Assembly: GCA_016930435.1 (NCBI GenBank) | Contig: JAFGGQ010000180.1 | Span: 1 to 15,372, forward strand | Direction of reading: 5' to 3' | DNA length: 15,372 bases | DNA from: a bacterium | GTDB lineage: Bacteria; UBP14; UBA6098; JAFGQG01 | Shown: piece by piece, positions 1-6,213 of the stretch | Position numbering within the stretch: position 1 is the first letter of the stretch | Layout of the letters: each line of letters begins with the position of its first letter | The notes under the pieces: model-generated | The model's input: the letters and a program-made list of their open reading frames with translations, nothing else | Told to the model about the DNA's origin: nothing | Database searches by the model: none | Program-made: the position numbers and the translations under genes

Positions 1-1
1 C

Positions 2-3000
2 GGGTTTGCCGACGGCGTCGATAATACCGGGTCAGCGGGTGATTATGATCATAACGGCCTTAGCGGTATTCAGGGCGGCTCCGCGCTCGAACGCTATCAT
101 CTTACCAATGCCGAGCATGGGGGCTTGACCGGCGGGGCGAATACCGACCTTCACCGGCACGATAACCGCTACTATACCCATGATACACTGGGAGCATCCG
201 GAAGTACTCTTGGTTCCGGAGCGTCATTAATAGGAGTTTTCGATGAGTTTGATAATTCGGATGCAACAATACTCCAAGATATTCTGGACGACCTCGATGC
301 AGCTATTACCGGTGGATCTACAGGGGATATATCGGCGGTCTATGCGGATGCCGGTTTGACAGGCGGAGCCCTTTCCGGTGACGCGCATTTAAACGTCGGG
401 GAAGGTTATGGTATTTTGGTCAATACTGATAATGTTGCCGTTAATACTGATACCCTCGATGGCAGATACATTAATGAATTACAAACCGCCGGGGGCGATT
501 TATATGGCACTTATCCAAATCCGGATGTAAGTTTTTCTGATTCCGCCGGAGCAGTTTTATGGCCGGATATACATAATATTCCTGCCGGCATTGCCGACGG
601 CGACGACATCGATACAAACATTGCCCATTGGGGCGACCTGCGTGATATTCCCGCTGACCTCGCCGATGGTGATGACATAGACACAAACATCGCCCACTGG
701 GGAGACCTGCGCGATATCCCCGCTGACCTCGCCGATGGTGACGATGTCGATACCTTCATCGCGCACTGGGGCGACCTACGCGATATTCCCGCTGACCTCG
801 CCGATGGTGACGATGTCGATACCTTCATCGCCCACTGGGGCGACCTGCGCGATATTCCTGCCGACCTTGCCGACGGCGATGACATAGACACAAACATCGC
901 CCACTGGGGCGACCTACGCGATATTCCTGCCGACCTTGCCGATGGCGATGACATCGATACCAATATCGCATACTGGGAGGATATCCGGAATATCCCTGCG
1001 GACATCCTTGACGGCGATGCCGTTGATACCTTCGTCGCCTACTGGGATTCTATCAGGAATTTACCCCCGGATATCGGAGATGGCATAGACGACATCGATA
1101 CTTTCTTAGCACACTGGGACTCTATACGCTATATTCCCGCCGGGTTCGCCGACGGTTCCGATGATGGCGATGATTGGGGCGCCCAGGTAGTCCGGCATGA
1201 TGCTACCCTGAGTGGTGATGGTACAGAGTTAGATCCGCTTTCTGTTGCAGACCTTCCGGGCGGCGATGACAATTATATTCATAACCAGCTTTCCGCGGTT
1301 CAGGACGATGCTAATTACTGGATTTCCGGTGAGGGAAGGGCAGGGACTTTGCGTGCTACAAGCAATGGTATATATGGTAATACCACCGGAGATGCCAACT
1401 TGTATTTGTATTCTCAAGCTGGAATTAGAATGGATATTGATGAAAACGGAACGGGATCGGCAACCTTTGGAGTTAGGAATAATTCGAACAATATCGTTTT
1501 CGAGGTTACTCAGGGAGGATCGGTATATGCTGAAAGTAACACCTATATTGACGGGAATTTATCCCTTACCGGGTCATCAGCCAGGAATATTTATGGACCG
1601 ACGGATGCTGCTTTGAACATATATTCTGAAACCAATATGAACCTGTATATTGACTCCGATGATGGAACTCCAGGGGCGGAATCATCTACTTTCCGGATTT
1701 ACCGGGATTCCATTTCCGCACCGCCTACCGAGGTTTTTGAAGTTACTGAATGGGGGAATGTCACACTTGGGGGCGACCTTAATATCGGTGATGATCTGAC
1801 AGTCGGCGGTGATGATGTGAGAATAAACGGCCAGTTGTTGGATGCCAGTGATGGTGATGCTCCAAATAGCGGTTCAAATCTGGTTCATTGGAACAACCTT
1901 ACCGGTGTGCCTTCAGATTTTGTCGATGGAACCGATGATTCCGGTGATGAAGACTGGAACATCAATCGGACTTCTCACAGTTACGTTTATACCTTCAGCG
2001 AAAATGACAGCGTAGGTATAGGGACCAATTCGCCCGATGCCAAGCTGGAGGTTAACGGTAATATCCTGGCTGCCGGTCCTATTCAGAGCGGTAGTTCAAT
2101 AATAATCGATGGGACGACAGGGACTATCACCGAGAGCAATAATAAATTATCCTTTGGAGATGATTCCCTGGTTACCTCGGGTTGGATACAAACTGGGCAT
2201 TTTAAGATGACTACAAGTCCTCTAAATGGGTATGTTATGGCATCCGATGCGAACGGAGTGGGTTCCTGGACCGATCTTTCCACACTTGCAAGTGATCCGG
2301 ACTGGGTAATTTCCGGCGATGGAGTAGCCCCCGATACGGTTTATAATCTTGCTGATTTTATCGGGATCGGGACCTCCGACCCGGATCCCAATTCCAGATT
2401 GGATGTAGCAGGGCATATTAATACCAGCGAGACTTACAAGATAGATGCACAAACTTTCCTATCAGGGGAAGGGAGCAATAACGTTCTGGTGGGAGTGGAG
2501 TCCGGAAGGGATAATACCGGGCGTTACCTTGTCGCAATAGGTGACAGCGCCGGGCTGAACAATGATCACAGTTCATTTTTAGAGGGCTATTATAATACTT
2601 TTGTGGGTCATGCTGCAGGGTACAGCAATAATTCCGGTTATTCAAATACCGCAGTCGGCTACAAGGCTTTGAACAAGAACTCTGCGGCTGTTTCAAACCA
2701 TAATTCGGCTCTGGGTTACAGGGCTTTAACGGCAACTACTTCAGGGATGCAGAACACCGCAATGGGAAGCGGAAGTTTATATAACAACCAGTCCGGAATA
2801 GGAAATACAGCGCTTGGTTACCTTGCGCTGGCTGCTAATTCGGATGGGCAGTATAATACGGTAATAGGTTCGGAAGCCATTCAGGGCAATGTCTCCGGTG
2901 ATTATAACGTGGTTGCAGGTTATAAATGCGGGTACAGCAATCAAGGTGATTTTAATGTCAGTATTGGGGCGGAGGCCGGATATAGCAATGTGACCGGTTT

Positions 3001-4603
3001 GCGAAATGTGTTGATTGGCTACCGGGCAGGCTATAACGAAACCGGAAGTGATAAATTGTATATTGAGAGTTCAAACAGCGTAACACCGCTTATATATGGT
3101 GATTTCAGCGCTGATTTTATAGGGATTAATGGAGGGTTACACGTCGGGAACCAGACTAATCCGGGATACGGGAATTTGCATGCTGACGGTACTATAACCA
3201 GCGGGGCTTCCATCGTCATAAATGGTAATGCGTCCCCGAACAGCATTACCAGTTCAGGGGACAAAATAACATTTGGTAACGATACCCTTGTAACTACCGG
3301 GAGGATACAGATGGGGATATTCCGGTTGCCTACAGCCCCAACAGCGGGACACGTTCTTACTGCTGACATCAATGGTTTCGGTACATGGCAGGCGCCTCCC
3401 AGCGCTGATCTGGACTGGTCAATTAACCGGGAAGGGACCGCCAAAAGGGTCTATACTTATGATAATTTTGATAGTATCGGGATAGGTACCAATAACCCAA
3501 GTGAAAAACTAGATATTGCCGGTGGTAATATTAATATTGATGGCTATTACATGATAGATGAATATACTGTTTTAGAAACGGAATCCAATAATACTTTAGT
3601 GGGTCGGGGAGCAGCCTCTAGCATTAGCACTGGTTCTAATATCACTGCTGTTGGCCGGAACGCCCTTCTTTCCAATCTTAGTGGGTATGATAATGTGGCT
3701 GTGGGGTACCAGGCATTATACAGCAACAACTCAGGCCACCAATGTGTTGCTATTGGGAATTCTTCCATATTGTCTAATACGGCAGGAGAACGAAATACTT
3801 CTACTGGTTACGAATCCATGACTAACGGCTCCACTGGCAATGATAATTCCGCTTACGGGTTCAATTCCGGTAGAAATATCCGGGGTGATCGCAATACGGC
3901 GATAGGGGCTTATGCTGGAAATGGCCATTCGGTTTCGTTTTGGGGTGATGCCAATGTATTCGTGGGTTTCCGGGCTGGTTTTTCGGCAATTGGGGACTCG
4001 AACATTTTCCTTGGTAACCGAGCTGGACATGCTGAGACAGGGAGCAATAAGTTATATATTGACAATTCTGCTTCCACTTCTCCCCTGATATATGGGGAGT
4101 TCGATAATGATATTTTGGAATTTAATGGCCGGGTCGGTATTAAACGGAATCCCGCTGCAAATGACCTTGAGGTAGAGGGCGATGCAAGCAAATCTACTGC
4201 CGGAGATTGGCTGGCAAACTCGGATAAAAGGATAAAAACCGAAATCCAGACCATCGAGAATGCCCTGGCGAAAATTAACCAGGTAAATCTGGTCAGTTTC
4301 CGGTACAGCGAAGAATATAGAACAATGCATCCGGAGGTCAAAGACAGGCATTATCATAATGTAATTGCACAGGAGTTTCAGCAAGTATTCCCTGATTACG
4401 TTAAAGGAAGCGGGGAATACCTCCCGGACGGTGAGGAAATCCTGCAGGTTGACTCTTATCCACTGACCATTTATGGAGCGGCGGCGATTCAGGAGCTTTC
4501 GGAACAAAATGAAGTACTACGCGCAGAAAATAATGAACTCCGAAAAAGGGTAGAAGCAATAGAGAAGTTGTTGAGGTCAATCAATATTGGTATTGATAAT
4601 TAA
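2..4603 (+). CDS. Large repeat-rich surface fibre/adhesin with C-terminal S74 self-cleaving chaperone (5' partial)
   Basis: The reading frame is open to the left edge, so the true start and any signal peptide lie outside; the first in-window start-like codon (TTG at 125) is not convincing. In order it holds phage-tail-fibre-like motifs (FADGVDN, LHRHDNRYYT, GDLYGTYPNP near 500), nine copies of a 23-residue W..(I/L)R.IPA...DGDD repeat (560-1168), several SIGIGT..P...L.V.G modules (about 2009, 2356, 3475), two blocks of NT.(V/I)G-type YadA-head-like repeats each closed by a KLYI...PLIYG.F motif, and a C-terminal chaperone domain starting at SDKRIK (codons 4220-4237) followed by a leucine-rich coiled coil. 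In known S74 proteins this domain helps the fibre trimerise and then cuts itself off. I infer a trimeric, secreted surface fibre. A prophage fibre is possible, but no other phage gene is visible. The ligand is unknown. Confidence 0.85.
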   Translation, partial: GFADGVDNTGSAGDYDHNGLSGIQGGSALERYHLTNAEHGGLTGGANTDLHRHDNRYYTHDTLGASGSTLGSGASLIGVFDEFDNSDATILQDILDDLDAAITGGSTGDISAVYADAGLTGGALSGDAHLNVGEGYGILVNTDNVAVNTDTLDGRYINELQTAGGDLYGTYPNPDVSFSDSAGAVLWPDIHNIPAGIADGDDIDTNIAHWGDLRDIPADLADGDDIDTNIAHWGDLRDIPADLADGDDVDTFIAHWGDLRDIPADLADGDDVDTFIAHWGDLRDIPADLADGDDIDTNIAHWGDLRDIPADLADGDDIDTNIAYWEDIRNIPADILDGDAVDTFVAYWDSIRNLPPDIGDGIDDIDTFLAHWDSIRYIPAGFADGSDDGDDWGAQVVRHDATLSGDGTELDPLSVADLPGGDDNYIHNQLSAVQDDANYWISGEGRAGTLRATSNGIYGNTTGDANLYLYSQAGIRMDIDENGTGSATFGVRNNSNNIVFEVTQGGSVYAESNTYIDGNLSLTGSSARNIYGPTDAALNIYSETNMNLYIDSDDGTPGAESSTFRIYRDSISAPPTEVFEVTEWGNVTLGGDLNIGDDLTVGGDDVRINGQLLDASDGDAPNSGSNLVHWNNLTGVPSDFVDGTDDSGDEDWNINRTSHSYVYTFSENDSVGIGTNSPDAKLEVNGNILAAGPIQSGSSIIIDGTTGTITESNNKLSFGDDSLVTSGWIQTGHFKMTTSPLNGYVMASDANGVGSWTDLSTLASDPDWVISGDGVAPDTVYNLADFIGIGTSDPDPNSRLDVAGHINTSETYKIDAQTFLSGEGSNNVLVGVESGRDNTGRYLVAIGDSAGLNNDHSSFLEGYYNTFVGHAAGYSNNSGYSNTAVGYKALNKNSAAVSNHNSALGYRALTATTSGMQNTAMGSGSLYNNQSGIGNTALGYLALAANSDGQYNTVIGSEAIQGNVSGDYNVVAGYKCGYSNQGDFNVSIGAEAGYSNVTGLRNVLIGYRAGYNETGSDKLYIESSNSVTPLIYGDFSADFIGINGGLHVGNQTNPGYGNLHADGTITSGASIVINGNASPNSITSSGDKITFGNDTLVTTGRIQMGIFRLPTAPTAGHVLTADINGFGTWQAPPSADLDWSINREGTAKRVYTYDNFDSIGIGTNNPSEKLDIAGGNINIDGYYMIDEYTVLETESNNTLVGRGAASSISTGSNITAVGRNALLSNLSGYDNVAVGYQALYSNNSGHQCVAIGNSSILSNTAGERNTSTGYESMTNGSTGNDNSAYGFNSGRNIRGDRNTAIGAYAGNGHSVSFWGDANVFVGFRAGFSAIGDSNIFLGNRAGHAETGSNKLYIDNSASTSPLIYGEFDNDILEFNGRVGIKRNPAANDLEVEGDASKSTAGDWLANSDKRIKTEIQTIENALAKINQVNLVSFRYSEEYRTMHPEVKDRHYHNVIAQEFQQVFPDYVKGSGEYLPDGEEILQVDSYPLTIYGAAAIQELSEQNEVLRAENNELRKRVEAIEKLLRSINIGIDN
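560..1168 (+). repeat. Tandem 69-bp (23-residue) coding repeats, nine units
   Basis: Units begin at the Trp codons at 560, 629, 698, 767, 836, 905, 974, 1043 and 1115. The consensus is WGDLRDIPADLADGDD followed by IDTNIAH or VDTFIAH. The five units from 629 to 973 are almost identical in protein and close in DNA. The outer units are diverged, the eighth has one extra residue, and the last is cut short at a DGSDDGDD stretch. The array is visibly richer in G+C than the downstream part of the same gene. This pattern fits repeat expansion by unequal crossing-over or slippage. The W...NIPAGFADG core resembles spacer motifs common in tail-fibre-like proteins. Confidence 0.95.
2459..3106 (+). repeat. 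First YadA-head-like repeat block
   Basis: This part of the fibre protein is a run of short degenerate repeats built on N(T/V)(A/V)(I/V/L)G...(A/G)(L/G), for example NTAVGYKAL, NTALGYLAL and NVLIGYRAGY, spaced about 14-25 residues apart. It closes with GSDKLYIESSNS and PLIYGDF. Such repeats form left-handed beta-rolls in the heads of trimeric autotransporter adhesins. The fold is inferred from the repeat pattern. Confidence 0.7.
3569..4102 (+). repeat. Second YadA-head-like repeat block, paralogous to the first
   Basis: The block opens with ESNNTLVGRG, as the first one opens with GSNNVLVGVE, runs through units such as NVAVGYQALYS and NTAIGAYAG, and ends with GSNKLYIDNSAS and PLIYGEF. The shared opening and closing motifs, and the SIGIGT..P..KLD.AG lead-in before each, show that the whole module was duplicated within the gene. 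The copies are now well diverged. Confidence 0.7.
4220..4603 (+). other. S74 (endosialidase-type) intramolecular chaperone domain with predicted self-cleavage site
   Basis: The domain begins at Ser (4220-4222) in N-SDKRIK, with Lys five residues later. This matches the Ser-Lys pair used for autoproteolysis in phage endosialidase tailspikes, where the cut falls just before the Ser. Typical following elements are visible: a VSFRY strand, VIAQEFQQVFPDYV, and DSYPLTIYGAAAIQEL leading into a coiled coil (EQNEVLRAENNELRKRVEAIE) near the C-terminus. The key residues are present, so I expect the domain to be active. Confidence 0.85.
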
Positions 4604-4672
4604 TATTTTTTATTTGTAATTCAAGTTAAAAAGACTATATATTAAACAAAAACAATCACACAGGAGTTTGAA

Positions 4673-5596
4673 ATGAAAAAAGGTATGTTTGTTCTGTTTC
4701 TGATCAGCCTGGTAGCTGTTCAGCTTCAGGCTTATGATGTGGAGGATTATATCCCTCTTAGGGTGGGTAATTTCTGGGTAATGGCGGACTCTGGAGATTA
4801 CGGAGCTGATACTTCAGTTCAGACCATAACCGGAACCACCATGATGGATGGTTATTTAACCTATATTTCCGAAGAAGAGAGTTGGGGATCTATAGATACT
4901 TCATTTATGCAGTTACGGGAAGATGGTTTTTATACCTATAACAAAATGGATGATTCTACCTACTGGCTTATGCACAATATCATAGACCCCTTCTTTGTAG
5001 GGAATAGCTGGTTGGCTGCGGAAATGGATACACAATGGGACGAAGAAGGGCTTCTTTACAATCAAAAGTTAACTGTATATGGTGCTATCGGGGGATTCGA
5101 AAACGTAACGGTTCCTGCGGGTTATTTTTCGAATTGTGTCCGGTTGGAGATCACTGGTTCATACCATTTCTTCATCCTGATGGGTGATGATACCGTGTAT
5201 AACCTGCATGGCTCAATCGGCAATAATCTTACATGGCTGGCTGAGGGAGTGGGACCTGTAAAACACTATCAATTCGACGCTGATGATTCTTCGGAAACAT
5301 TCTCCAGTTTGATAGCTTATTCCTGTAGCGCGGTGGACGAGTACCCGAATGTCCCGGATAAACTCGAGGTCTATGCCTATCCCAATCCCTTCAATTCTTT
5401 TTGCATGATAAACGGCCCTATGGGAAGCCATGTTCAGGTTGCCGACCTCAGCGGGAGAGTTATCGATAATCTATTCCTAAACAGAGAAGGCAATAACCTC
5501 TGGAAACCATCTGAAACCACCACTAGCGGTGTTTACCTGGTTTCATTAGAACATAATGGTAAATATTATTCGACTAAAATAGTATTAATAAAATAA
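4673..5596 (+). CDS. Secreted protein with type IX-like C-terminal sorting domain
   Basis: 307 residues. The start is set by AGGAG at 4662-4666, six bases before the ATG. A signal peptide covers residues 1-20 (MKKG, then a hydrophobic run ending QLQA). The body starts DYIPLRVGNFW and contains FENVTVPAGYFSNCVRL and AEGVGPVK, a pattern I recognise from uncharacterised secreted or lipoprotein-like proteins of FCB bacteria. The last 77 residues (from about 231) form a beta-rich tail with YPNPFN, VQVADLSGRVI, SGVYLVSL and a lysine-ended TKIVLIK, the layout of type A sorting domains recognised by the type IX secretion system. No secretion gene lies in the window. Seventy bases separate it from the fibre gene, so co-transcription is possible but unproven. 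The binding partner or activity is unknown. Confidence 0.75.
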   Translation: MKKGMFVLFLISLVAVQLQAYDVEDYIPLRVGNFWVMADSGDYGADTSVQTITGTTMMDGYLTYISEEESWGSIDTSFMQLREDGFYTYNKMDDSTYWLMHNIIDPFFVGNSWLAAEMDTQWDEEGLLYNQKLTVYGAIGGFENVTVPAGYFSNCVRLEITGSYHFFILMGDDTVYNLHGSIGNNLTWLAEGVGPVKHYQFDADDSSETFSSLIAYSCSAVDEYPNVPDKLEVYAYPNPFNSFCMINGPMGSHVQVADLSGRVIDNLFLNREGNNLWKPSETTTSGVYLVSLEHNGKYYSTKIVLIK

Positions 5597-5598
5597 AT

Positions 5599-5616
5599 GA
5601 TAATAAATGCATTATC
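5599..5616 (+). terminator. Weak AT-rich hairpin after the sorting-domain gene
   Basis: GATAAT and ATTATC form a six-pair stem with a six-base loop, two bases after the stop codon. It has only two G-C pairs and no clean T-run, so it is at best a poor terminator. Confidence 0.25.
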
Positions 5617-5631
5617 TGTGTTTATATAAAG

Positions 5632-5660
5632 TTGTTTATTATAATATAGCATCATACTAT
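5632..5660 (+). promoter_or_regulatory. Possible promoter for the nuclease-phosphotransferase-nitroreductase block
   Basis: TTGTTT and TACTAT are separated by 17 bases, which would start transcription only some ten bases before the ATG at 5677. The region is very AT-rich and such matches arise by chance. It does not fit the TAnnTTTG form seen at the two better candidates in this window. Confidence 0.25.
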
Positions 5661-5676
5661 TATTATTGAATAAGTT

Positions 5677-6201
5677 ATGAATATAGTTGCTAATAATAGA
5701 ACTGTATTGCGGGTTCTGTTGGCATTCCTGTGTTGCTCTTCTTTATCCTGTGACCGAGAAGGACCGCCCCGGCCCGTGAATGGTAATGGGGTGGAACACT
5801 GCAGAATCGTTCAGGTTTATGATGGCGATACTATCAAGCTGGATAGCGGTGAAACGGTGCGGCTGGTAGGCATCGACACGCCTGAAATGCATCCGGAACC
5901 CGAAGAATGTGCAACTGAAGCCTTTCAATATACCCAAACCATGGCTCTGGACCGGGATTGCTATCTGGTCTATAACACTTCAGCCGGCGATTCCATAGAT
6001 ATTTACGGCCGGACTCTGGCATTCGTACATATTCTGCCGGATAGTCTTTGCCTGAATGTGGAGATCGTCAGGGCCGGGTGGAGCGAAGATTGGGATGCGT
6101 TTCCGGTGCGGTCCGACTATGAAGGCATGTTCGAAAGCGCTGAACAGGAAGCCATAGCCCAGGGGCGAGGGATATGGAATTCTATTTTGAACTGCGAGTA
6201 A
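5677..6201 (+). CDS. Secreted thermonuclease-like (SNase-fold) protein, probable lipoprotein
   Basis: 174 residues. The N-terminal hydrophobic segment (about 10-24) ends in SSLSC, so Cys25 is a plausible lipidation site. The box is not canonical, because Ser rather than Leu/Val stands at -3. Residues 40-172 are a staphylococcal-nuclease domain with every catalytic position I can align: VYDGDT (Asp51), VRLVGIDTPE (Arg62, Asp67, Thr68, Glu70) and DIYGRTLA (Arg112). It should be a calcium-dependent nuclease cleaving DNA and RNA outside the cytoplasm, for nutrient uptake or defence against free DNA. Asp26 follows the lipid Cys; in E. coli this retains lipoproteins at the inner membrane, but FCB rules differ. 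No good ribosome-binding site precedes the ATG. The next gene starts 12 bases after the stop. Confidence 0.85.
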   Translation: MNIVANNRTVLRVLLAFLCCSSLSCDREGPPRPVNGNGVEHCRIVQVYDGDTIKLDSGETVRLVGIDTPEMHPEPEECATEAFQYTQTMALDRDCYLVYNTSAGDSIDIYGRTLAFVHILPDSLCLNVEIVRAGWSEDWDAFPVRSDYEGMFESAEQEAIAQGRGIWNSILNCE

Positions 6202-6213
6202 AGGTAAAAGGGA

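Noticed and set aside
511-1005. Minus-strand reading frame of 164 codons under the repeat array
   Set aside because: It is the antisense shadow of the 23-residue repeats: its own repetition mirrors them, and the plus-strand protein carries recognisable domains.
560-1168. CRISPR-like array
   Set aside because: The 69-bp units are contiguous coding repeats with no spacers.
3910-4341. Minus-strand 143-codon frame under the fibre gene
   Set aside because: No known motif or ribosome-binding site, and it lies wholly inside a well-supported gene.
4583-4618. AATATT inverted repeat plus T-run at the end of the fibre gene
   Set aside because: Stem made only of A-T pairs with a long loop; probably chance in AT-rich sequence.
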